Source: Ulvibacter sp. MAR_2010_11
GTDB taxonomy: Bacteria > Bacteroidota > Bacteroidia > Flavobacteriales > Flavobacteriaceae
Reading direction: 5' to 3'
Length of the DNA: 64,000 bases
NCBI RefSeq assembly: GCF_002813135.1
Contig: NZ_PHTY01000001.1
Location: 2,969,587-3,033,586 of the forward strand
Made by a program: the position numbers and the translations under genes. The notes beneath the pieces were generated by a model. It was not told the DNA's origin. It ran no database searches and was given only the letters and a program-made list of their open reading frames with translations. Of the stretch, positions 19,076 through 27,664 are shown piece by piece (the first letter of the stretch is position 1; each line of letters begins with the position of its first letter).

Positions 19076-20350
19076 TTACTTTTTGAAAAGAGGCTTTCCG
19101 GCCATCATGTGATGTACTTTTTCCGAAATAGCTTCCAGTTTGGTATCATCCTGGAAATTGACGATGGCTTCATCCATCATATCAACAATCTGAAGCATGT
19201 CCTTTTCAAGCAATCCTCTTGTAGTAACTGCAGCCGTCCCTACTCTAATTCCGCTGGTTACAAACGGCGATTTATCATCAAATGGCACCATATTTTTATT
19301 CACGGTGATATCGGCTTTTCCAAGCGCCTCTTCGGCTTCCTTTCCGCTTAAATTTTTATTCCGAAGGTCAATAAGCATCATATGATTGTCCGTCCCCCCC
19401 GAGATTACCTTATAACCCTTATCCATAAATGCCTTTGCCATTACTGAAGCATTTTTCTTCACCTGAATCATATAATGTAAAAAGTCGTCGGTTAGTGCCT
19501 CGCCAAATGCAATCGCCTTGGCTGCAATGATGTGTTCTAAAGGTCCGCCTTGATTCCCGGGAAAAATACCACTGTCCAATAAGGAAGACATTTTTCTAAG
19601 ACTCCCGTTTTTAAGGGTAATTCCAAACGGATTGTCAAAATCCTTTCCCATTAATATCATTCCTCCTCGCGGGCCACGCAAGGTTTTATGAGTAGTTGTT
19701 GTTACTACATGACAATGCGGAATGGGATCACTTATAATTCCTTTTGCAATCAATCCTGCCGGATGCGCGATATCTGCAAATAAAATAGCACCCACTTTAT
19801 CGGCTATTTCACGAAAGCGTTTGTAATCTATCTCTCTGGAATATGCCGAAGCTCCCGCCAAGATCATTTTGGGTTTTTCTCGTACGGCAATGGCTTCAAT
19901 TTTGTCGTAATCCAACATTCCTGTCGCTTCTTCAACTCCGTAAAATACCGGATTGTACAATTTTCCTGAAAAGTTCACAGGAGAACCGTGAGTTAAATGT
20001 CCTCCATGCGACAAATCGAAACCTAAAAATTTATCTCCCGGCTCTAAACAGGCTGCAAACACTGCGGTATTTGCCTGTGAGCCACTATGCGGCTGTACGT
20101 TGGCATATTCGGCACCAAATAAGGTTTTGGCTCTGTCTATCGCAATTTGTTCTACCTCATCTACCACCTCGCAACCCCCATAATAGCGTTTTCCGGGATA
20201 TCCTTCGGCGTATTTATTTGTTAAAACAGACCCTGCGGCTTCCATAACCTGGTCACTCACAAAATTTTCGGAAGCAATTAATTCCAGTCCGTTGATTTGA
20301 CGTTGTTTTTCGGCTTCAATTAGTTCAAAAATCTGTTCGTCGCGTTGCAT
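19076..20350 (-). CDS. glyA: Serine hydroxymethyltransferase
   Basis: 424 residues, a little longer than typical bacterial GlyA (about 417). PLP enzyme that interconverts serine and glycine with transfer of a one-carbon unit to tetrahydrofolate. The signature around the PLP Lys is [16 protein letters not shown] with Lys222. Other conserved parts: [10 protein letters not shown] (21-30), [15 protein letters not shown] (47-61), HSGSQAN (88-94), [18 protein letters not shown], and [12 protein letters not shown] with the cofactor-contacting Asp and His. A GNAT gene follows 3 bases after its stop. Expressed from the divergent promoter region shared with fahA. Confidence 0.98.
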   Translation of the reverse strand: MQRDEQIFELIEAEKQRQINGLELIASENFVSDQVMEAAGSVLTNKYAEGYPGKRYYGGCEVVDEVEQIAIDRAKTLFGAEYANVQPHSGSQANTAVFAACLEPGDKFLGFDLSHGGHLTHGSPVNFSGKLYNPVFYGVEEATGMLDYDKIEAIAVREKPKMILAGASAYSREIDYKRFREIADKVGAILFADIAHPAGLIAKGIISDPIPHCHVVTTTTHKTLRGPRGGMILMGKDFDNPFGITLKNGSLRKMSSLLDSGIFPGNQGGPLEHIIAAKAIAFGEALTDDFLHYMIQVKKNASVMAKAFMDKGYKVISGGTDNHMMLIDLRNKNLSGKEAEEALGKADITVNKNMVPFDDKSPFVTSGIRVGTAAVTTRGLLEKDMLQIVDMMDEAIVNFQDDTKLEAISEKVHHMMAGKPLFKK

Positions 20351-20377
20351 ATTTTTTCAGAAAAAGTTAATAAAAAT

Positions 20378-20385
20378 CAAAAATA
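20378..20385 (-). promoter_or_regulatory. -7 element of the glyA promoter
   Basis: TATTTTTG on the minus strand, a full TAnnTTTG match, 28 bases before the start codon. No convincing -33 element at the usual distance. Confidence 0.5.
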
Positions 20386-20393
20386 GTAAAAGC

Positions 20394-20425
20394 TTGTGGT
20401 TAGTTCCCCAGAAATTATATATTTG
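20394..20425 (+). promoter_or_regulatory. Promoter of fahA
   Basis: TTG (20394-20396), 21 bases, then TATATTTG (20418-20425). The -7 element is a full match. The start codon is 33 bases downstream. Confidence 0.7.
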
Positions 20426-20457
20426 ATTAACAATTTACGAACAACAAAAAAACAACT

Positions 20458-21738
20458 ATGCCTTTAACTGCCAACGACCCCACACGAAAAACTTGGCTTG
20501 ATGTGCCCGAGAATACCGATTTTCCCATTCAGAATATACCTTTTGGCGTATTCCTAACCAGGGATGATATTATTACCATTGGAACCCGAATTGGCGATTA
20601 CGCTATCGATCTGGGAGCATTGCATCAACTGGGATATTTTAAAGGAATCGACCTTACCGATGATATTTTTCTACAAGATAGTTTGAACGATTTTATAGCC
20701 GACGGAAGAAAAACCTGGCGCTTGGTCCGCAATCGAATTTCGGATGTATTTTTAGCCGGAAACAGTGCGTTAAGAGATAATGAAGAACATCGAAAGAAAA
20801 TATTGTTCACCTTAGATGAAATTGAAATGCAACTTCCGGTGGATGTTGGTGATTACACCGATTTCTACGCGAGTAAGGAGCATGCCTTTAATGTAGGCTC
20901 GTTATTTCGTGACCCCGAAAATGCATTATTACCCAACTGGCTGCATATACCCATTGGTTATCACGGAAGAAGTTCGTCTATTATTCCGTCGGGAACACCC
21001 ATTAGAAGACCTGTTGGACAAACCAAACCGGGTGACTATGCCATTCCCGGATTTGGACCCTCCAAATTGTTGGATTTCGAACTGGAAATGGCCTTTATCA
21101 CCACTGATGCAAACGATTTGGGAAAACGAGTTCCTATTGCCGAGGCCGAAAGTTATATCTTCGGATTGGTCTTGTTTAACGACTGGAGCGCCCGCGATAT
21201 TCAGGCCTGGGAGTATGTTCCATTAGGTCCGTTTTTAGGTAAAAGTTTTGCCTCTACCATTTCACCATGGATTGTTACTTTAGATGCCTTAGATGGTTTT
21301 AGAGCCGAAGGTCCGGTGCAAATTCCGGAACCACTTCCCTATTTAAAGCAAGGCAAAAAGAAAAATTACGATATTAAATTGGAAGCTTCTATCCAGCCCG
21401 AAGGCGGAGAAGAAACTGTAGTAACGCGATCCAATTTTAAATATATGTATTGGTCCATGGCACAACAGCTTACGCACCATACGGTGAATGGTTGTAATCT
21501 GCGAAGTGGTGATATGATGGGTAGCGGAACCATTTCGGGACCTACAAAAGATTCGTACGGCTCTATGCTCGAACTTACCTGGAAGGGTAAGAATCCTATT
21601 AAGTTAAATGACGGTAGCGAGCGTAAATTCATCAACGATAACGATACCGTAATTCTAAGAGCCTATTGCCAGAATGAAAAAGTACGTATTGGGTTTGGAG
21701 AATGCAGCGGCAAAGTGCTTCCAGCCCACCCTTTATAA
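20458..21738 (+). CDS. fahA: Fumarylacetoacetase
   Basis: 426 residues, full length for the eukaryote-like FAH family. It splits 4-fumarylacetoacetate to fumarate and acetoacetate, the last step of tyrosine/homogentisate breakdown. The active-site segment DFYASKEHAFNVG corresponds to the animal enzyme's metal-binding Asp and catalytic His (here Asp135 and His142). Further marks: PIGYHGRSSSIIPSG, DFELEMAFI (metal ligands), LFNDWSARDIQAWEYVPLGPFLGKSF, and SGDMMGSGTISGP. No other tyrosine-degradation gene is next to it here. The following gene is an unrelated lipoprotein 50 bases on. Confidence 0.97.
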   Translation: MPLTANDPTRKTWLDVPENTDFPIQNIPFGVFLTRDDIITIGTRIGDYAIDLGALHQLGYFKGIDLTDDIFLQDSLNDFIADGRKTWRLVRNRISDVFLAGNSALRDNEEHRKKILFTLDEIEMQLPVDVGDYTDFYASKEHAFNVGSLFRDPENALLPNWLHIPIGYHGRSSSIIPSGTPIRRPVGQTKPGDYAIPGFGPSKLLDFELEMAFITTDANDLGKRVPIAEAESYIFGLVLFNDWSARDIQAWEYVPLGPFLGKSFASTISPWIVTLDALDGFRAEGPVQIPEPLPYLKQGKKKNYDIKLEASIQPEGGEETVVTRSNFKYMYWSMAQQLTHHTVNGCNLRSGDMMGSGTISGPTKDSYGSMLELTWKGKNPIKLNDGSERKFINDNDTVILRAYCQNEKVRIGFGECSGKVLPAHPL

Positions 21739-21788
21739 GTTTGGCATCACAATTGTAATCCACATATCATAACCAAGATAAATTTGTT

Positions 21789-22973
21789 ATGAGACACACT
21801 ATTACTTTATTCAGTTTGGTACTATTACTCGTAGCCTGTAATAGTGTTAAGAGAAACCAGAAGTTACTGGCCAAAGGGGATTACGACAAAGCCATTGATC
21901 TTGCCGTAAAAAAAATTCAGAAGGATAAAAATTCTGACAAGAACGATGCACATATCGTTTTGTTGGAAGAAGCCTTTAAAAAGGCGGCTGAAGATGATAC
22001 CCGCCGTATCACTTTTCTGAAAAAAGAAAACAATCCTTCCGGAACCCGGGAAATTTACCATTTGTACAGAGATTTGGAGTATCGGCAGGATTTAATTCGT
22101 CCGTTGTTACCCTTGTACAGCAGTTCACTGGGTAGAACTGCCAGCTTTAAACTGGTAGATTACACCGGCGATTTGATCGCTTCAAAAAAGGCATTTACAG
22201 AGTATTTGTATACCGAAGCCAATCGCTATATGACCCGGCAAACCACAGCCGATTACCGTACTGCCTACAATATTTATTGTGAAATTGACGAATTGCAACC
22301 CAATTATAAGGATGTAAAAAAGAAAAAGGACGACGCGCACTTTTTTGGAACCGATTTCATTTTTGTGACGCTCAATAACCGAAGCGGTCAAATGATTCCG
22401 TTTCGTTTGGAGCGGGAGTTGTTGGATTTCAACACCTATGGCCTGGACGATTTTTGGACCGAATATCATGCAGAACGACAACAAAATATTCAATATAATT
22501 ATGGAATTTCACTGAATTTCAGGGATATTGGAATGTCTCCCGAACGTATTTCAGAAAAAGAAGTACTGCGTAAAAAAACCATTAAAACCGGATGGGACTA
22601 TAAACGGGACCGAAACGGAGCGATTGTAAACGACAGTCTGGGAAATCCTATTAAAATAGACAAATTTGAAACCGTTACCGCAAGATTGCATATCACCGAA
22701 CAAACCAAATCGGTTTTGGTAGCAGGTAATGTTGTTTATCGAGATTTAATTGCCAGACGTGATTTAAATAACTATCCATTATCCAGCGAGTTTATTTTTG
22801 AAAATGTATTTGCGACCTATCATGGCGATAAACGAGCGCTGGATCCTGAAGATTGGAATTGGGTGAACAATCGATATGTACATTTTCCAAGTTACGAACA
22901 GATGGTTTTGGATGCCGGAGACGACATTAAAATTAGGTTGAAAGAAATATTAAAGAATAATTCGATACGGTAG
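21789..22973 (+). CDS. Lipoprotein of unknown function with TPR-like N-terminus
   Basis: 394 residues. Lipoprotein signal with lipobox LLVAC (Cys17). Residues about 20-75 (QKLLAKGDYDKAIDLAVKKI) look like a tetratricopeptide helix pair, as do residues about 135-175 (YRTAYNIYCEIDELQPNYKD). The remaining about 220 residues form a domain I cannot name, rich in strands in its C-terminal half (LHITEQTKSVLVAGNVVYRD), ending VHFPSYEQMVLDAGDDIKIR. It is probably an outer-membrane or periplasmic lipoprotein conserved in flavobacteria. It follows fahA by 50 bases with no terminator seen, so read-through is possible. Confidence 0.78.
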   Translation: MRHTITLFSLVLLLVACNSVKRNQKLLAKGDYDKAIDLAVKKIQKDKNSDKNDAHIVLLEEAFKKAAEDDTRRITFLKKENNPSGTREIYHLYRDLEYRQDLIRPLLPLYSSSLGRTASFKLVDYTGDLIASKKAFTEYLYTEANRYMTRQTTADYRTAYNIYCEIDELQPNYKDVKKKKDDAHFFGTDFIFVTLNNRSGQMIPFRLERELLDFNTYGLDDFWTEYHAERQQNIQYNYGISLNFRDIGMSPERISEKEVLRKKTIKTGWDYKRDRNGAIVNDSLGNPIKIDKFETVTARLHITEQTKSVLVAGNVVYRDLIARRDLNNYPLSSEFIFENVFATYHGDKRALDPEDWNWVNNRYVHFPSYEQMVLDAGDDIKIRLKEILKNNSIR

Positions 22974-22996
22974 CGGAAGAGTACAACGCCCATTAC

Positions 22997-23063
22997 TTGT
23001 CATTCTGAATTAATTCTTTGTCATTCTGAACCTGCCTGCCGGCAGGCGGGTTTAATTCAGAAT
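22997..23063. repeat. REP-like intergenic element
   Basis: Two direct copies of TTGTCATTCTGAA (22997-23009 and 23018-23030) followed by a long hairpin: arms ATTCTGAA (23023-23030) and TTCAGAAT (23056-23063) around the GC-rich palindrome CCTGCCTGCCGGCAGGCGGG (23031-23050). The GC content is far above the surroundings. Elements like this are, to my recollection, scattered between genes in many flavobacteria; the hairpin could also end transcription of the two converging genes. Confidence 0.75.
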
Positions 23064-23117
23064 CTATTACTTTTTTTGGAATTGGAAACTGAATCAAGTT
23101 CAGTTTGACAAAAATAA

Positions 23118-23510
23118 TTAAGTATACTTTTCCAGGTCCGAAACATCAATATTATGATGTGAAGCGTGATGTACGGTATTACCGTTTTTTATAATGAGTA
23201 ACTGCGGACTTTGATGCATCACCTGAAATTTATAGCCTACCTCATCGGAAACATCGCGATGATCCAGTAGATCCAGAAAGTACAATTTTACTTTTTCGGC
23301 TTCAGGGGAATAGTTGCTTTCAAATTGTCGTAATACCATTCGGCTAATACCGCAGCGTGTTGAATGTTTAAAGATAGCCACAGGTGTGCAAAGTGATTCC
23401 TTTTCAATTTCTTCCAACTGACTCAAAGAAGTGAGTGCGTGCCATGGTACTTCAACTTCCTGTGTTTTTACTCCTTCATTTTTTGATTTAAATCTTTCGA
23501 ATAATCCCAT
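23118..23510 (-). CDS. ytxJ: Bacillithiol system redox-active protein YtxJ
   Basis: 130 residues. The body PVAIFKHSTRCGISRMVLRQ with a single Cys in TRCGIS is the YtxJ hallmark (monothiol glutaredoxin-like active site). The rest of the thioredoxin-like fold follows: KVKLYFLDLLDHRDVSDEVG, then the cis-Pro region HQSPQLLIIKNGNTVHHASH. YtxJ proteins are linked to removal of bacillithiol from mixed disulfides, and many Bacteroidota make bacillithiol. Cytoplasmic, no signal. Single gene; the 174-base gap to clpB shows no recognised promoter. Confidence 0.93.
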   Translation of the reverse strand: MGLFERFKSKNEGVKTQEVEVPWHALTSLSQLEEIEKESLCTPVAIFKHSTRCGISRMVLRQFESNYSPEAEKVKLYFLDLLDHRDVSDEVGYKFQVMHQSPQLLIIKNGNTVHHASHHNIDVSDLEKYT

Positions 23511-23684
23511 TTGCTATTTTTTTTACAAAGTTACAGTATTGAACTTTTTCTAATTATTAATGTATGTTAATTTCTGAAGTGATTACAGTCAGAATGTCGG
23601 GCAATTCCTTACAAAATCGGTCATTTTGTCTTAAAACAAGCTTGGCGTATTTATTGAAATAACTTCTTTAGAAATAATACAGCT

Positions 23685-26294
23685 ATGAATTTTAATAATT
23701 ATACCATAAAATCACAAGAAGCCATTCAGCAAGCACAGTTGCTTGCACAAAGCTTCGGAAATCAACAAATAGAGAATGAGCATCTCTTTAAAGCCATGCT
23801 TGAAGTTGATGAGAATGTTACTCCGTTCCTGTTAAAGAAACTCAATGTGAATATTGGGATGCTGGAACAAATACTCGACAAGCAATTGGAGAGCTTTCCG
23901 AAAGTTTCGGGAGGCGACATAATGCTTTCACGCGAAGCCGGAAAAACGGTGAATGAAGGGTCCATTATTGCAAAAAAGATGGGAGACGAATATGTTTCCA
24001 TAGAACATTTGTTATTGGCCATTTTCGCTTCAAAAAGTAGTATTTCACAGACGCTAAAAGATCAGGGTGTCACTGAAAAGGGACTTAAAAGTGCGATTAG
24101 TGAGTTGCGCAAAGGAGATTCGGTTACCTCACAGAGTGCCGAGGAAACCTACAACGCCTTGAATAAATACGCACGAAATTTGAATCAGTTGGCACGTGAC
24201 GGAAAATTAGATCCTGTTATTGGTCGGGATGAGGAAATACGAAGAATTTTGCAAATCCTTACCCGAAGAACAAAAAACAATCCGATGTTGGTAGGAGAAC
24301 CCGGAACAGGAAAGACCGCTATTGCTGAAGGCCTCGCCCACCGAATTGTCGACGGCGATGTTCCTGAAAACTTGAAAAGCAAAGAGGTCTATTCGTTAGA
24401 CATGGGTGCGCTTATTGCCGGAGCCAAATACAAGGGAGAATTTGAGGAACGGCTCAAAGCCGTCATCAAAGAAGTTACTTCCAGTGATGGCGATATTGTC
24501 CTGTTTATTGATGAAATACATACGCTCGTGGGTGCCGGTGGCGGTCAAGGCGCCATGGATGCGGCAAATATTTTAAAGCCTGCCCTGGCTCGTGGAGATT
24601 TACGCGCCATTGGAGCAACTACTTTGGACGAATACCAGAAGTATTTCGAAAAGGATAAGGCACTGGAACGACGTTTCCAAAAAGTAATGGTGAACGAACC
24701 CGATACCGAAAGTGCCATTTCTATTTTACGCGGAATCAAGGAAAAATATGAAACACACCATAAGGTTCGTATTAAAGATGAGGCGATTATTGCCGCGGTA
24801 GAATTGTCACAGCGCTATATCACCAACCGATTTTTACCCGATAAGGCTATTGACCTCATGGATGAAGCGGCTTCGAAGTTGCGTATGGAGATAAATAGCA
24901 AGCCGGAAGAGCTGGATGTACTGGACAGAAAGATCATGCAACTGGAGATTGAAATTGAAGCGATAAAACGTGAAAAAGATGAATCCAAATTAAAAGCACT
25001 GCGGGCCGATCTTGCCAATTTAAAGGAAGAACGCAACGAAATTAATGCAAAGTGGAAGAGTGAAAAAGAAGTTGTTGATACCGTTCAACAGTTAAAAACT
25101 GAAATTGAAGAATACAAACTGGAAGCCGAACGTGCCGAACGGGAAGGCGATTTTGGAAAAGTAGCCGAATTACGCTACGGAAAGATTAAAGAAGCTCAGG
25201 AAAAGCTTTCGGCTTTGGAAACGCAATTGGCAGAGAATGAAAACGGGACTTCTTTAATAAAAGAAGAAGTTACTAATGAAGACATCGCTGAAGTTGTGGC
25301 CAAATGGACCGGAATTCCCGTAACAAAAATGCTGCAGAGTGATCGTGATAAGTTGTTAAGTCTCGAAGCGGAATTACATAAACGTGTAGTGGGCCAAGAA
25401 GAAGCTATTGTGGCGGTAAGTGACGCCATTCGTCGAAGCAGAGCCGGTTTACAGGATGCCAAACGTCCTATTGGATCGTTTCTATTTCTGGGAACCACGG
25501 GAGTTGGTAAGACCGAGTTGGCAAAGGCGTTAGCCGAATATCTATTCGACGATGAAAATGCCATGACCCGAATCGATATGAGTGAATATCAGGAGCGTCA
25601 CAGTGTGAGCAGATTGGTAGGAGCACCTCCGGGATATGTGGGATACGATGAAGGCGGACAATTAACTGAAGCTGTGAGAAGAAAACCGTATTCGGTAGTG
25701 TTGCTGGACGAAATTGAAAAGGCACATCCCGATACGTTTAATATCTTATTACAGGTTTTAGACGAAGGAAGGTTGACAGATAATAAAGGGCGTGTAGCCG
25801 ATTTCAAGAATACCATTATCATTATGACCAGTAATATGGGAAGTGATATCATTCAGCAGCGATTTGAAACGCTGAAAGACCCCGAATCGGCCATGGAAAG
25901 TGCCAAAGTAGAAGTATTAGGACTATTAAAGCAAACCGTACGACCCGAATTCTTAAATCGAATCGACGACATAATTATGTTTACGCCTTTGACCAAGAGC
26001 GATATTCAGAAAATTGTCGGTTTACAATTGAAGGGTGTAACCAAAATGCTGTTAAAACAAAACATCACTTTGGATGCAACACAGGAAGCTATAGCATATC
26101 TTTCGGAAAGAGGCTTCGACCCTCAATACGGAGCGCGACCTGTAAAACGGGTGATTCAGAAAGAAGTATTGAATGCCCTTTCTAAAGAAATCCTTTCAGG
26201 AAAGATAAGCACCGATAGTATCATTTTGCTGGACAGTTTTAATGAAGCGCTTGTTTTCAGAAATCAAAGTGATCTTGTAAAGAGTAAAAAGTAA
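23685..26294 (+). CDS. clpB: ATP-dependent disaggregase ClpB
   Basis: 869 residues, full length. Order of parts: N-terminal Clp repeat domain (1-about 145), AAA+ 1 with Walker [14 protein letters not shown] (about 205-217) and Walker [15 protein letters not shown], a coiled-coil middle domain (about 395-530) that sets ClpB apart from ClpA/ClpC, then AAA+ 2 with Walker [15 protein letters not shown] (about 605-618), Walker [14 protein letters not shown], and the C-terminal D2 small domain. With DnaK it pulls proteins out of aggregates. No heat-shock operator recognised upstream. Ends before a strong terminator. Confidence 0.98.
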   Translation: MNFNNYTIKSQEAIQQAQLLAQSFGNQQIENEHLFKAMLEVDENVTPFLLKKLNVNIGMLEQILDKQLESFPKVSGGDIMLSREAGKTVNEGSIIAKKMGDEYVSIEHLLLAIFASKSSISQTLKDQGVTEKGLKSAISELRKGDSVTSQSAEETYNALNKYARNLNQLARDGKLDPVIGRDEEIRRILQILTRRTKNNPMLVGEPGTGKTAIAEGLAHRIVDGDVPENLKSKEVYSLDMGALIAGAKYKGEFEERLKAVIKEVTSSDGDIVLFIDEIHTLVGAGGGQGAMDAANILKPALARGDLRAIGATTLDEYQKYFEKDKALERRFQKVMVNEPDTESAISILRGIKEKYETHHKVRIKDEAIIAAVELSQRYITNRFLPDKAIDLMDEAASKLRMEINSKPEELDVLDRKIMQLEIEIEAIKREKDESKLKALRADLANLKEERNEINAKWKSEKEVVDTVQQLKTEIEEYKLEAERAEREGDFGKVAELRYGKIKEAQEKLSALETQLAENENGTSLIKEEVTNEDIAEVVAKWTGIPVTKMLQSDRDKLLSLEAELHKRVVGQEEAIVAVSDAIRRSRAGLQDAKRPIGSFLFLGTTGVGKTELAKALAEYLFDDENAMTRIDMSEYQERHSVSRLVGAPPGYVGYDEGGQLTEAVRRKPYSVVLLDEIEKAHPDTFNILLQVLDEGRLTDNKGRVADFKNTIIIMTSNMGSDIIQQRFETLKDPESAMESAKVEVLGLLKQTVRPEFLNRIDDIIMFTPLTKSDIQKIVGLQLKGVTKMLLKQNITLDATQEAIAYLSERGFDPQYGARPVKRVIQKEVLNALSKEILSGKISTDSIILLDSFNEALVFRNQSDLVKSKK

Positions 26295-26311
26295 TACTCA
26301 TTTCAAATTTT

Positions 26312-26351
26312 AAAAAAATCACCTCTGCTAGGTTGCAAAGGTGATTTTTTT
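26312..26351 (+). terminator. Terminator of clpB
   Basis: Arms AAATCACCT and AGGTGATTT, extended by flanking A and T runs (26312-26324, 26339-26351), ending in seven T. It sits just upstream of the TetR operator. Confidence 0.9.
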
Positions 26352-26361
26352 GTTAAATAAA

Positions 26362-26375
26362 AAACCGATTGGTTT
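26362..26375. promoter_or_regulatory. TetR operator, first copy
   Basis: Palindrome AAACC-GATT-GGTTT. It lies immediately upstream of the -7 element TACATTTG (26384-26391), between the -33 and -7 positions, where a bound repressor would block RNA polymerase. The same sequence recurs at 27028-27043 before the downstream gene. Confidence 0.75.
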
Positions 26376-26383
26376 ATTTTTTA

Positions 26384-26391
26384 TACATTTG
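26384..26391 (+). promoter_or_regulatory. -7 element of the tetR promoter
   Basis: TACATTTG, a full match to TAnnTTTG, 20 bases before the start codon. No clear TTTG at the expected -33 distance. Confidence 0.65.
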
Positions 26392-26411
26392 CCTCATAAA
26401 TTTATTTTTAG

Positions 26412-27008
26412 ATGCGTTCCAAAGCCGAACTTACCAGTCTGTATATCATCGAAAAGGTAGCACCCGTTTTCAATAAGAAGGGATATGCTGCCACTTCTAT
26501 GGCAGATATTTCGGAAGTAACCGGTCTCTCCAAAGGTGCTATCTACGGTAATTTTGAAAATAAAGAAGCAATAGCCATCGCGGCATTTCATAAAAACGTA
26601 AACGATCTTTTAAAGAAAATTGCAAAACATCAAGAGCAGAGTAATTCACCGCTTCAGAAGTTATTTTTAATTACCGATTTTTACCGAACCTACAAAGATT
26701 ACAGTACAGAGCTTGGAGGCTGTCCTATCCTGAACATAGGCGTAGATGCAAATCAGCAGAATACCAAACTTTTACAACAGGTACAATTGGTGATTAGCAA
26801 AACACAAAACAACGTTGCAAAACTAGTAGAATGGGGGAAAGAAAATGGAGAAATAAAGGCAACAACCGAGTCTGAAAAATTTGCCAAGCATCTCTACACT
26901 CGTATTCAGGGAGCGGTATTTATGAGTTATACCATGAACGACAATTCCTATCTCGTGGAAACGGCTAATGAACTGGATACTTATATTACCACAAACCTAA
27001 AAGCATAA
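26412..27008 (+). CDS. TetR family repressor
   Basis: 198 residues. An N-terminal HTH occupies about 10-55: GYAATSMADISEVTGLSKGAIYGNFENKEAI, the usual TetR_N helix-turn-helix. The C-terminal ligand domain includes ELGGCPILNIGVDANQQN, which resembles the YcdC/TetR_C_6-like branch of regulators. Palindromes of identical core lie over its own promoter and before the next gene (a thioesterase), so self-repression together with control of that gene is likely. The ligand is unknown; an acyl-CoA, fatty acid or lipophilic compound would fit the thioesterase neighbour (inference). Follows the clpB terminator. Confidence 0.92.
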   Translation: MRSKAELTSLYIIEKVAPVFNKKGYAATSMADISEVTGLSKGAIYGNFENKEAIAIAAFHKNVNDLLKKIAKHQEQSNSPLQKLFLITDFYRTYKDYSTELGGCPILNIGVDANQQNTKLLQQVQLVISKTQNNVAKLVEWGKENGEIKATTESEKFAKHLYTRIQGAVFMSYTMNDNSYLVETANELDTYITTNLKA

Positions 27009-27027
27009 TAATTTTTTTGAATAATAA

Positions 27028-27043
27028 TAAACCGATTGGTTTA
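27028..27043. promoter_or_regulatory. TetR operator, second copy
   Basis: TAAACC-GATT-GGTTTA, a fully symmetrical 16-base version of the site over the tetR promoter. It lies 15 bases before the thioesterase start codon, in the 49-base gap between the two genes. Confidence 0.75.
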
Positions 27044-27057
27044 ATAAATAAATAAGC

Positions 27058-27552
27058 ATGAACACATTACCAAAAATTTTAGAAAGCAAGTCTGTTATAA
27101 GATTTCAACATTGCGACCCATTTAACCATTTAAACAATTCGGAATATTTGAATTATATGGTTAATGCCCGTGAAGATCAGTTAATCGCTAATTACGAAAT
27201 CGACATTTATAAGATGGGACGCGAAGAAGGAAAGAGTTGGGTGGTAGGTTCCAATCAGATAGCCTATTTACGCCCTGCCTGGTTGATGGAAACGGTTGTT
27301 ATTGAATCGCAAATGTTAAGTTATAGCGAAACAAGTATTCAGGTGGAGTTGCGAATGTATAATGCTACTAAAACCGAATTAAAATCTGTGATGTGGAGTA
27401 CTTATGTACATTTCAATCTGTTAAAGCAACGCAAGGAAATCCATTCCGAAGATTTTATGCAGCTTTTTGAAAACGTTGTTACTCCAACCGAGGAAGCCAC
27501 CTTCGAAGCGCGAATTTCGAGCCTGAAGTCACAGAAAATAACTACTTCGTAG
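27058..27552 (+). CDS. Acyl-CoA thioesterase, 4HBT hotdog fold
   Basis: 164 residues. The motif RFQHCDPFNHLNNSEYLNYM (about 16-35) is the 4-hydroxybenzoyl-CoA thioesterase pattern, with Asp of CDPFNHLNN at the catalytic position. The long helix follows (NAREDQLIAN), then VVGSNQIAYLRPAWLMETVVI and WSTYVHFNL complete the hotdog fold. These enzymes hydrolyse acyl-CoA or acyl-ACP; the acyl chain cannot be told. It is 49 bases downstream of a TetR regulator and has a copy of that regulator's presumed operator in front, so expression is probably induced together with it. Confidence 0.9.
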   Translation: MNTLPKILESKSVIRFQHCDPFNHLNNSEYLNYMVNAREDQLIANYEIDIYKMGREEGKSWVVGSNQIAYLRPAWLMETVVIESQMLSYSETSIQVELRMYNATKTELKSVMWSTYVHFNLLKQRKEIHSEDFMQLFENVVTPTEEATFEARISSLKSQKITTS

Positions 27553-27587
27553 TAACGCAGTTAAAATAATCACAGTGATAAAAAACA

Positions 27588-27621
27588 AACCCTAATAGAC
27601 ATTCTAAAATCTATTAGGGTT
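27588..27621. terminator. Bidirectional terminator between the thioesterase and T9SS genes
   Basis: Perfect 12-pair stem AACCCTAATAGA / TCTATTAGGGTT with a 10-base loop; A-rich on the left and T-rich on the right, so it can end both converging transcripts. Confidence 0.9.
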
Positions 27622-27664
27622 TTGAAATAAGATAGGTATTAAATTAATACCCGGTATTATTAAA

